Assembly (NCBI GenBank): GCA_002455175.1
Contig: DKKJ01000024.1
Coordinates: 9,895 to 15,753, forward strand
Direction of reading: 5' to 3'
DNA length: 5,859 nucleotides
Origin: Opitutaceae bacterium UBA6669
GTDB taxonomy: Bacteria; Verrucomicrobiota; Verrucomicrobiia; Opitutales; Opitutaceae
Position numbers and translations under genes: made by a program. Every line of letters starts with the position of its first letter. Within the stretch, counting starts at the first letter, position 1. The notes beneath the pieces were generated by a model. That model did not search any database. It was not told the origin of the DNA and saw nothing but the letters and a program-made list of their open reading frames with translations. This document shows positions 1-5,859 of this stretch, in pieces.

Positions 1-3000
1 CCCATTTTCCGACCGTTCTGGATTCCGTCAAAAACGCGCCTAGAACTTCCCGGCCCTTCCAGCCCTCCCGCTCCTCTCCGAGGCCAAGCCACCACCGACG
101 CCACAGGCGCAGCGATCTTCTCGCTGGCCATTCCCGTCGATCTGGACGGTGGCCACCGCGTTCGCCTTTCCGCTCATCTAAGCAGCAACGGACTGCAGGC
201 GCAATCCACCTATACCTTCTCGCTCCTCGAAAACGGCTTCGACGCCGTCCTGCAAGACGCCTCTCTCCCACCGCCCTCGTTCTCTTCGAAGCCTGTATTC
301 GATTTTCGAATGCCTCAAGCTCCCGCCGCACTGTTCCTGGCTCCGGGGCAAAAAACCTCCTTGGCGCTCTACACCCGCGATGGAGCAAATGCGGCCACCG
401 CGGTTTCCGGGATCGTTACGGTGACTCAAAAACAGTGGGAAGAGGTGTGGCGCGATCGGTCGGGAAAACTTTGGACGCTGGCTCAACTCCAACAGAATTC
501 GACCTCTACTCTGCCTCCACCCTGGAGCCAACGCGGCAAAATCACAGGCGAGTGGGAGCTCGTGGAAAAACGCTATCGCGAAGAAGAACGCCACGCCGTC
601 GTCGTGTCCACTGACGCCTCAGGGCTCGCCCACGTTGACCTTCCCGGGCTCGCGGCCGGCTACTACGAAGCCACCTTCCGTCCCGATCACCCCACCGAAG
701 ACGATCACCCGGCCGCCAGTCTGGAGCTTTTTGTCGCGGACGCCTCCACCTCCGCCCTCGGTTACCACAACGAACAGAGCCCGCGAATCATCCCGTGTGC
801 CCCCAGCCTCACACCCGGCCAACCTGTGCGCGCGTTGCTCATCCTCCCCCGTTCGCACGCCAACCTTTTCGTTCATCTTCATGGAGGAAACTCGAGCGCC
901 CTCCAAGTCCACCGCTTTCAAGGCAACGCTGGGTTCGTCTCCTTCCCTTGGAGAAAGGACTACGAACTGGGAGCGACGCTGCAGGTGCGTACCACGCTTG
1001 AGGGAGTCGATGAAGCCGCCGAACACCTCCTTGTGTCCACCGAAAACCATCTGATCAAAGTCGCCATCACCCCCTCACCCACCGATCCCAAACCAGGCGA
1101 ATCCACTCAGGTCTCCCTCCAGGTGACCGACAGCGATGGCCAGCCCGTCGAAAGCGAAGTGAGCCTCGCCATAGCGGATGAAGCGGTGGCCTCTCTGCAT
1201 GCCGGCCAAACGCGCTCCCCCGTAGAAACGTTTCTCACGCCTACCTTCCCTTCCTACGCACAAAGCCAATCCAGCGGAATCCCAGCTTGGATTCTTCCGA
1301 GCGTGAACTCGGAGTCTGCTCTGCCGCCATCTCCCGAAGGTACATTCGGCACGGGAGGGAGTGCAGCTGTCATGCTCAGTCCCTTCGAAGTCTCCGCTGC
1401 CGCTGACGGTGCCGGGCGCTTTATAGGCTCCGCTTCAGGATCAGCGACCCGCGAGGCCTCACCAGGAATCGCCGTCCGCAGTCGTTTTTCCTTCACTGCC
1501 TTTTGGTCGCCTGAAATCAAAACCGATGCCCGCGGACAAGCGACTGTGTCCGTCAGGTATCCGGACAATTTGACCCGCTGGAGCCTGCGAGCCGAAGCCA
1601 TTGCGAAGGAAGATCGGTTCGGTGACGGCGAAGCTCAGGTACGCACCCACCTACCCGTACAAGCGCGTTTGCGCACGCCCGTTTCCTGGGTTGCAGGTGA
1701 TACTGGCGAAGCGCTCGGTACCGTCGTCAATGCCACCTCCCAATCACTCCAAGCCAATCTCTCCCTCGAAACCACGGCCTCCTCCACGGCACTCGCGGTG
1801 AAAAGCGAGCGGCAGCACTCCCGCTCGGTCAGCGAACAAAGCGAAGCGCAGGCAACCTGGACGTTGGAGGCTAAAGCCCCTGGCGACGAGGTCCTGCGTT
1901 TCTCAGCGGCGAGCGCGGCGGGCAACGACGGTATGGAAACGTCGGTTACAGTACGTGAAGATGGTTTTGTCCAAACGTCAGGGATCGTCCGTCGCACCCA
2001 GACAGGATCAATCGAGACCACCCTTAGTCTTCCGCCCAGCCTCGATCGCAATCGAACGCAAGTCGAAGTCCAAGTCGCCCCTGGGATCACGCCTCTCTTG
2101 GTCGACGCGCTTCCCTTCCTCATCGACTATCCTTACGGCTGCGTGGAGCAAACCGTAAGCCGCTTTCTCCCCGCCGCCCTGGTTGCTAGCATTGTCCGTG
2201 ACCTGGGTGCGTCGCCTGAAGAGCTTGACCGCGTGCTGCAAAAGAAACGCGAGCAGGCCCGTCGCACGACTGGCTTTCCCGGTTCCACTCCACCAAAAGC
2301 GGGTGAGCTTTCCCAATTGGAGCAGATCATCGAAACCTCGCTCCAGCGTTTGCAGGAAGCTCAAAACCCGGACGGCAGCTTCTCCTGGTGGCCGGGCGGG
2401 CCCTACGATGCCTACATGACCGGATACGTGCTGCGCGGCTTGAATCTTGCCGTCAACGCAGGCGTAAAGGTCCCACCTAAGCTACATGAAGCGACGTATA
2501 ACTTCGTTTCGAGAACTCTCACCGAGAAGCACTCTACCCCGCCGTCACTTGCCACGACGGCCTGGCTCTTGAGCGCCGTGACCAGCTACCCCTTCGCTAG
2601 CACAACTCCACTCCCCCCAGAGCTCCAGACGGTCTTCACCTCCGTTTTCTCCGAACGCGAAAAACTAACCGCCAGCTCCTTGGCCTATTTGACTGAAAGC
2701 GCCTATCACCTGAAGCGTAAGCAAGAGCTCCCCATCCTGCTGAGAAACCGGGAAAACGGAGTCCACTCCTCCGTGACTGCCGAATACGGCGCTACCGCCC
2801 AATGGGGCGCCACGGGTCAGTATCTGGATGGCTCAGAAGGACCGGTCGAATCCACCGCGGCTTGCCTCGATGTCCTCCTCAAAGTAAATCCGCAGCACCC
2901 GCTGATCGAACCGGGCGTCGCTTGGTTGTTGCTCAACCGTCAGAGCAATCGGTGGACGAATACCCGTGACACAACGCTCGCACTGCTAGCGCTCCAGAAC

Positions 3001-3798
3001 TACGTCAAAACGCGTGGCCAAATCCAGGCACCCACGGGCGAGTTCACACTCACGCTCAACAACACCGTCATTCATCGGGGTCGCTGGGACCGAGAAGCGC
3101 TGTTCTCCACGCAATCGCTCACCCTTCCCTCCGCCAATCTAAGCGCAGGCGAAAACCATCTTCGGCTCACCCTGCCATCAGGTTCCTCCCAGGGTCATTT
3201 GACCGCCCTGGTTCGCACCTGGGTCCGTTCCGACGAAACCCAACCTGCGGGAAGCTTCCTCACGTTGTCGCGCCACTATGTCCGTCGTGTGGCCCAGCCG
3301 TCACTGCTGCGCCAGATCCATTACCGCGATCAGCCACTCCAAGCGAACGGACCTCAACTTCTTCGCGAAGAACAAGTCGAGTGCCGCCTGTCGCTCTCCG
3401 CCGCTCAGGATCTCGACTACATCATGGTCGTCGCGCCCAAACCCGCCGGGTTAGAACCCCTCAACCCGCTCAGCGGCTGGGACGCTCAACTCCTGCCGGT
3501 CTCTGCTTCCTCCTCTTCATTTGCCCCCTCATCTCGGCGGCTCGGTTCCTCCGCTTCCCTCCCAAGCGAACCCACTCACGGCCAATCCGTGTACCGCGAG
3601 GAGTATCCTGATCGAAGTGTGTTTTTCCTCCCGCGCTTGGCAGCGGGCCAGTGGGAGCTGCGATACTCTCAACGCGCAGTATTTTCGGGTAACTATCGCG
3701 CACTGCCCGCCACCGTCGAGGCGATGTACGTCCCCGTTCTCCAAGCAAACTCAGACGCGCAACGGCTCACCATCGGCGCTCCCGCCTCCGCTCCTTGA
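1..3798 (+). CDS. Bacterial alpha-2-macroglobulin family protein, thioester type (5' partial)
   Basis: The protein is expected to be a periplasmic, probably membrane-anchored, protease trap: cleavage of the bait region exposes a thioester that captures the protease. The frame is open from base 1 to the TGA at 3796-3798, giving 1265 visible residues. The ATG at 310 is internal, because macroglobulin-like sequence (a TTDATG segment) continues upstream of it. Domains in window residue numbers: macroglobulin beta-domains to about 350; bait-region domain about 350-490 (PGESTQVSLQVTDSDGQPV, then SLAIADEAVASL near 388-399); canonical A2M segment 493-537 (RSRFSFTAFW, then PDNLTRW at 521-527); thioester motif GCVEQ at 713-717; helical thioester domain to about 1010 with SFSWWPGG near 793-800 and WTNTRDTTLALLAL; C-terminal receptor-binding-like domain about 1130-1250. 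Full-length relatives usually have about 1500-1900 residues, so the signal peptide or lipobox and the first macroglobulin domains lie outside the window. No frameshift is seen. The often-linked penicillin-binding protein gene pbpC is not in view. The family call is very sure; the physiological target is unknown. Confidence 0.96.
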   Translation, partial: PIFRPFWIPSKTRLELPGPSSPPAPLRGQATTDATGAAIFSLAIPVDLDGGHRVRLSAHLSSNGLQAQSTYTFSLLENGFDAVLQDASLPPPSFSSKPVFDFRMPQAPAALFLAPGQKTSLALYTRDGANAATAVSGIVTVTQKQWEEVWRDRSGKLWTLAQLQQNSTSTLPPPWSQRGKITGEWELVEKRYREEERHAVVVSTDASGLAHVDLPGLAAGYYEATFRPDHPTEDDHPAASLELFVADASTSALGYHNEQSPRIIPCAPSLTPGQPVRALLILPRSHANLFVHLHGGNSSALQVHRFQGNAGFVSFPWRKDYELGATLQVRTTLEGVDEAAEHLLVSTENHLIKVAITPSPTDPKPGESTQVSLQVTDSDGQPVESEVSLAIADEAVASLHAGQTRSPVETFLTPTFPSYAQSQSSGIPAWILPSVNSESALPPSPEGTFGTGGSAAVMLSPFEVSAAADGAGRFIGSASGSATREASPGIAVRSRFSFTAFWSPEIKTDARGQATVSVRYPDNLTRWSLRAEAIAKEDRFGDGEAQVRTHLPVQARLRTPVSWVAGDTGEALGTVVNATSQSLQANLSLETTASSTALAVKSERQHSRSVSEQSEAQATWTLEAKAPGDEVLRFSAASAAGNDGMETSVTVREDGFVQTSGIVRRTQTGSIETTLSLPPSLDRNRTQVEVQVAPGITPLLVDALPFLIDYPYGCVEQTVSRFLPAALVASIVRDLGASPEELDRVLQKKREQARRTTGFPGSTPPKAGELSQLEQIIETSLQRLQEAQNPDGSFSWWPGGPYDAYMTGYVLRGLNLAVNAGVKVPPKLHEATYNFVSRTLTEKHSTPPSLATTAWLLSAVTSYPFASTTPLPPELQTVFTSVFSEREKLTASSLAYLTESAYHLKRKQELPILLRNRENGVHSSVTAEYGATAQWGATGQYLDGSEGPVESTAACLDVLLKVNPQHPLIEPGVAWLLLNRQSNRWTNTRDTTLALLALQNYVKTRGQIQAPTGEFTLTLNNTVIHRGRWDREALFSTQSLTLPSANLSAGENHLRLTLPSGSSQGHLTALVRTWVRSDETQPAGSFLTLSRHYVRRVAQPSLLRQIHYRDQPLQANGPQLLREEQVECRLSLSAAQDLDYIMVVAPKPAGLEPLNPLSGWDAQLLPVSASSSSFAPSSRRLGSSASLPSEPTHGQSVYREEYPDRSVFFLPRLAAGQWELRYSQRAVFSGNYRALPATVEAMYVPVLQANSDAQRLTIGAPASAP
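1369..1452 (+). other. TonB-receptor-like SPFEV segment in the macroglobulin bait region
   Basis: Residues 457-484 of the macroglobulin read VMLSPFEVSA, then a short Gly/Ala/Ser-rich stretch containing GRFIGSASGS, then ATR. From memory, Opitutaceae TonB-dependent receptors begin their mature part with a V-x-LSPFEVS motif, then D-x-GY, then S-x-SGTR, just before the plug domain; the order of elements here is similar. The segment lies between the bait-region domain and the A2M domain start (RSRFSF), where the protease-sensitive bait loop is expected. It also carries several Arg residues and small residues that would suit a flexible cleavable loop. The sequence is directly visible; the relationship to receptor N-termini is inference. 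Confidence 0.5.
2137..2151 (+). other. Thioester motif GCVEQ of the macroglobulin
   Basis: The codons ggc tgc gtg gag caa encode Gly-Cys-Val-Glu-Gln, preceded by YPY and followed by TVSRFLPA. This matches the CxEQ thioester signature of the family, in which the Cys (window residue 714) and the Gln (717) form the internal thioester. Its preservation argues for a covalent-trapping macroglobulin rather than the thioester-lacking type (YfaS/MagD-like). Confidence 0.95.
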
Positions 3799-3819
3799 CG
3801 CTCTGCAAAATCTGCAAAA

Positions 3820-3850
3820 GAAAAACCCACCGGTTGAGGGTGGGTTTTTC
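3820..3850. terminator. Bidirectional intrinsic terminator between convergent genes
   Basis: The arms 3820-3831 (G, five A, CCCACC) and 3839-3850 (GGTGGG, five T, C) are perfectly complementary over 12 bp around a 7-nt loop (GGTTGAG). The hairpin gives a T-run on either strand, and on the minus strand the run continues as TTTTTCTTTT. It starts 21 nt after the macroglobulin stop and lies 22 nt after the PRC-barrel stop on the other strand. This placement suits a shared rho-independent terminator. Confidence 0.92.
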
Positions 3851-3872
3851 GTTCACTGGCTAAGATTTCGGC

Positions 3873-4664
3873 TCACTCCCATTTGGGATAACGCGGACGC
3901 TCATAGTAATCGTGCAACGTCTCAGAGTAGGAGAAGCTCATGGGCTTCGAAGCATCATACTCAGGGCTATCCTTAATATCCTCGCGCGGCAGATCCACAT
4001 AGACGGTGGATTGGCTCCACTTCACGTCGCTGATCCATTCCGGAGAGATCACAACTTTTTTGCCTGGGAGCCAGTTGCGTGTGTCGATGACGATGTAACG
4101 AAGATCCCACGACCGGTCGTCGATGAGAAAATCCTCCACATGGCCGATGGATCCATCGAGAGCTTCGATATGATATCCAGCCACTTCGTTGGCACTGCGC
4201 AAAGCGGGATCGCCTCCGGGCGCCATGCGACCTAACGTCGGCGCCGGAACCGCCACTGCAGCACCACGCCCCGTCAGCTCGGGAGCAGGGATGGCCATGG
4301 GTTCGGCCACCGCCACGCCTCCGACCCCAAAGCCGACTCCGGTCCAGTAATTGGGCCATCCGTAGTAACGATTAAGTGTAGTCTCGTAGTCACGCGAAAC
4401 CGGCTGTTCCGTATCGAGCGTGGGGCTGTTCTTAACTTGCTCCTTCGTGAGGTTCACATCGAGAACTTTTTTGTCCCACTCAGACCCAGCGAGCGCCGTA
4501 GTCGAAATAAGCACTTTCCGGCTCATCAGCCAAGCGCCCGTATCCACAACGGCATAACGCACCGTCCAACGGAGATCATCAAAAATCAAATCTTTGACCT
4601 TACCGAGAGTGCCATCACGTGCGCGCAATTCAAAATTATGAAGACTTTTGGTGTTTCTTAACAT
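3873..4664 (-). CDS. Double PRC-barrel domain protein
   Basis: The protein has 263 residues and two PRC-barrel units: residues about 7-107 and about 157-263. Both carry DG-[TS]-[LI]-G-x-V, then DD-x-x-W, RY-x-V-x-DT and WL, then KV-[LV]-IS, and both end with a K-[ND]-SP segment and TL-x-x-YY. The linker at about 108-156 is rich in Gly, Ala, Val and Pro and is probably flexible. No signal peptide is seen, so a cytoplasmic site is likely. PRC-barrels occur in the photosynthetic reaction-centre H subunit and the 16S rRNA processing factor RimM, but free-standing double-unit proteins are mostly uncharacterised and often thought stress-related; no specific function is claimed. The ATG at 4664 was chosen over an in-frame GTG at 4712 because AGGAAAGGA lies just upstream and the PRC homology begins close after it. 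The gene converges on the macroglobulin gene, and the two share the hairpin at 3820-3850. Confidence 0.93.
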   Translation of the reverse strand: MLRNTKSLHNFELRARDGTLGKVKDLIFDDLRWTVRYAVVDTGAWLMSRKVLISTTALAGSEWDKKVLDVNLTKEQVKNSPTLDTEQPVSRDYETTLNRYYGWPNYWTGVGFGVGGVAVAEPMAIPAPELTGRGAAVAVPAPTLGRMAPGGDPALRSANEVAGYHIEALDGSIGHVEDFLIDDRSWDLRYIVIDTRNWLPGKKVVISPEWISDVKWSQSTVYVDLPREDIKDSPEYDASKPMSFSYSETLHDYYERPRYPKWE

Positions 4665-4671
4665 GATAGTG

Positions 4672-4680
4672 TCCTTTCCT
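4672..4680 (-). promoter_or_regulatory. Shine-Dalgarno sequence that sets the PRC-barrel start
   Basis: On the minus strand AGGAAAGGA lies 7 nt before the ATG at 4664, within a longer purine run. The upstream in-frame GTG at 4712 has no comparable purine-rich site, so this element decides the start. Confidence 0.85.
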
Positions 4681-4719
4681 TTTTTGCAGTTCGCGCCGTT
4701 AGCATCCGTCACCGTGTTT

Positions 4720-4747
4720 TTTATGTTTAGAAACCCACGAGCAACAA
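4720..4747 (-). promoter_or_regulatory. Weak sigma70-like promoter candidate for the PRC-barrel gene
   Basis: On the minus strand TTGTTG (4742-4747) and CATAAA (4720-4725) are separated by 16 nt, inside the most AT-rich part of the intergenic region. This would give a leader of roughly 50 nt. Both hexamers match the consensus only in part (4 of 6 at the -10), so this is a guess based on position. Confidence 0.25.
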
Positions 4748-4759
4748 ACCTAACGACTG

Positions 4760-4779
4760 CCAGTCTCAGTTGAGACAGG
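4760..4779. promoter_or_regulatory. Palindrome upstream of the PRC-barrel gene (operator or hairpin candidate)
   Basis: GTCTCA (4763-4768) and TGAGAC (4771-4776) form an inverted repeat with a 2-bp centre. After one A/A mismatch on each side, CC pairs with GG (4760-4761 and 4778-4779). It lies just upstream of the weak -35 candidate for the PRC-barrel gene and downstream of the radical SAM gene. It could be an operator or a weak stem after the radical SAM gene. No T-run follows on the minus strand, so it is not a good intrinsic terminator. Confidence 0.3.
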
Positions 4780-4900
4780 ACAATAATCCAGCGGTGTCAC
4801 GAAAGCCATGGGGGCAACGCTGGATGGAGGCATGGGGCGCCCTTGCCTGACGACTACGGTGATTCGCAGCGGCCCTCGGATACAAATAGTTACGGAGAAC

Positions 4901-5859
4901 TCAAAGAAACGTAAGTTGGGTACCCCCAGGTCGCACGAACTGATCGACCGCCAGCAACACTGAGTCCCCCTTGAACCCCGCTCGTCTTGCCGACGCGTGG
5001 AATAGAGCTCTAATCTGCTCTGCAAAAATACCTTCGCCTCGCATTCGCGCACCCCACTCTGAAACATTGAGCTGGCCGCCACGGAGGTCGCGTATGCGGC
5101 TTAAAACTCGCTCCTTCTTTTGCGGCACCCATCGCTCCAACCAATCGGAAAAAATTTCTTTTACCGACCACGGCAACCGCAACACCACATAGTTCGCGTG
5201 GCGGGCACCGGCGGCAAATGCCTCCCCCAGAAGCGCAGGAATCTCATGATCCGTAAGCCCAGGGATGATTGGAGCGAGCATGACTCCCACCGGAATCCCC
5301 GCCTCGCTCAACTGACGAATCGCCCGCTACCGATGCTCCGGTCTCGCCGCCCGCGGTTCAAGCTGGCCCGCCAACTCAGCGTCGAGCGTAGTCAGCGTGA
5401 TATTAACCACCGCTCCGCGCCAACGGGCCATCTGCGCCAAAAGATCGAGGTCTCGGGTAACCAAAAAGTTTTTCGTGATGATCCCTACCGGATTCTTGAA
5501 TTCCGCAAACACCTCCAGACAGCTCCGCGTCAGCTTGAAGTGGCGCTCCGCCGGTTGGTAACAATCCGTGACTCCACTCATCGCCACCGGTTGAGGTATC
5601 CACTTTTTCGCTGCAAGTTCGGCCCTCAGGAGCGCAGGGGCTTTTAACTTCACCAGCACCTTGGTTTCAAAGTCCAGCCCGCTGCTCCACCAGAGGTATT
5701 CATGAAACGGCCTCGCGTAACAATAAGCGCACCCATGCTCGCACCCGCGGTACGCATTCAATCCCACGCTAAAGCCCACATCAGGACTATCGTTGGTGGT
5801 GAGGAGTGACTCAGACGAATCAAAGAAAAACTGCGTGCGCGGACTGACGGATTCAGAGT
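4901..5859 (-). pseudogene. PA0069/Rv2578c-like radical SAM protein with in-frame TAG (5' partial)
   Basis: The family belongs to the radical SAM superfamily (COG1533, SplB-like); its members bind a 4Fe-4S cluster and S-adenosylmethionine, but their substrate is not established. The visible frame starts at the window edge with PRTQFFFDSSESLL, runs into LNAYRGCEHGCAYCYARPFH (CxxxCxxC cluster motif at 5720-5743) and ends with TGA at 4901-4903. About 318 codons are visible; relatives have roughly 350, so only a short N-terminal part is missing. One codon, TAG at 5327-5329, interrupts the frame between EHR and RAIRQL. Both sides stay in the same frame and keep family-like sequence: VAMSGVTDCYQPAE and GIITKN before it, AGIPVGVMLAPIIPGLTDHE after it. 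Leu is expected here, so TTG to TAG is the simplest origin. No Shine-Dalgarno sequence precedes the TTG at 5311, so a restart is unlikely. Alternatives are a sequencing error or amber readthrough. The family call is sure; the pseudogene status is less so. Confidence 0.85.

Larger units (their letters stand above)
4665..4900. other. Intergenic region between radical SAM and PRC-barrel genes
   Basis: These 236 bp hold the Shine-Dalgarno sequence, the weak promoter candidate and the palindrome described separately. The remainder (about 4781-4900) shows no convincing gene, terminator or RNA structure. Two CATGGGG copies at 4807 and 4831 form a short imperfect direct repeat of doubtful meaning. 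A minus-strand open frame ending at 4750 overlaps the radical SAM gene and has no recognisable protein features. Confidence 0.6.

Noticed and set aside
178..2364. Several open frames of 60-160 codons on the minus strand and other frames within the macroglobulin gene
   Set aside because: They are explained by the high GC and codon bias of the sense gene. None shows a recognisable domain or a Shine-Dalgarno-supported start, and their compositions are Arg/Gly/Pro-rich shadows.
310..3798. Macroglobulin gene starting at the ATG at 310
   Set aside because: The same frame is open from base 1 and encodes family-like beta-domain sequence upstream of 310, so the gene is cut by the window edge and this ATG is internal.
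3470..3976. Overlapping open frames across the end of the macroglobulin gene, one running through the terminator into the PRC-barrel gene
   Set aside because: They overlap two well-supported genes and the hairpin, and their products are low in recognisable structure.
4665..4712. 16-residue N-terminal extension of the PRC-barrel protein from a GTG at 4712
   Set aside because: It would be translated through the strong AGGAAAGGA site, has no Shine-Dalgarno sequence of its own, and adds nothing that resembles the family.
4807..4838. Two CATGGGG copies 24 bp apart
   Set aside because: Seven bases in GC-rich DNA is too short to support a repeat or binding-site call without conservation data.
4750..5082. 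110-codon minus-strand open frame overlapping the end of the radical SAM gene
   Set aside because: Most of it lies in another frame of the radical SAM gene. The non-overlapping tail has no recognisable features or ribosome binding site.
4901..5311. A separate short gene starting at the TTG at 5311
   Set aside because: It is the in-frame continuation of the radical SAM protein after the TAG. No Shine-Dalgarno sequence precedes the TTG, and the C-terminal half alone would lack the iron-sulfur motif.
5327..5779. Radical SAM gene start at the GTG at 5779
   Set aside because: The frame continues upstream to the window edge with PRTQFFFDSSESLL and NDSPDVG, which fit the conserved N-terminal part of this family, so the true start lies outside.
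1..5859. CRISPR array, insertion sequence, tRNA/rRNA or defence island
   Set aside because: No spaced direct repeats, transposase, terminal inverted repeats or structured RNA sequence could be seen on either strand.

Overview
The window most likely comes from a Gram-negative bacterium of moderately high GC, and Verrucomicrobiota (class Opitutia/Opitutae) is the best guess. Two things support this. One is the gene content: a secreted alpha-2-macroglobulin, a double PRC-barrel protein and a COG1533-type radical SAM protein. The other is a LSPFEVSA-type peptide, which I remember as a hallmark of Opitutaceae TonB-dependent receptors. The phylum call is inference from memory; no marker gene is present.

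Layout. Positions 1-3798 (+) hold a large bacterial alpha-2-macroglobulin whose N-terminus lies before the window. The frame is open from base 1, so the gene does not start at the first ATG near 310. The thioester motif and the macroglobulin, bait, thioester and C-terminal domains can all be recognised. Positions 3820-3850 form a 12-bp hairpin with an A-tract on one side and a T-tract on the other. It sits midway between two converging genes and should terminate both. Positions 3873-4664 (-) encode a 263-aa protein made of two PRC-barrel units joined by a Gly/Ala/Pro-rich linker, with a strong Shine-Dalgarno sequence. Positions 4665-4900 are a short intergenic region with a weak promoter candidate and one palindrome. 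Positions 4901-5859 (-) encode a PA0069/Rv2578c-like radical SAM protein, cut off at its N-terminus by the window edge and interrupted by a single in-frame TAG at 5327-5329.

The three genes do not form an obvious pathway. The macroglobulin is expected to act in the periplasm as a protease trap, the PRC-barrel protein looks cytoplasmic, and the radical SAM family has no established substrate. I see no mobile element, CRISPR array, tRNA or rRNA, and no clear new multi-gene system. The two points most worth a second look are the TonB-receptor-like peptide inside the macroglobulin bait region and the lone amber codon in an otherwise well-kept radical SAM gene.
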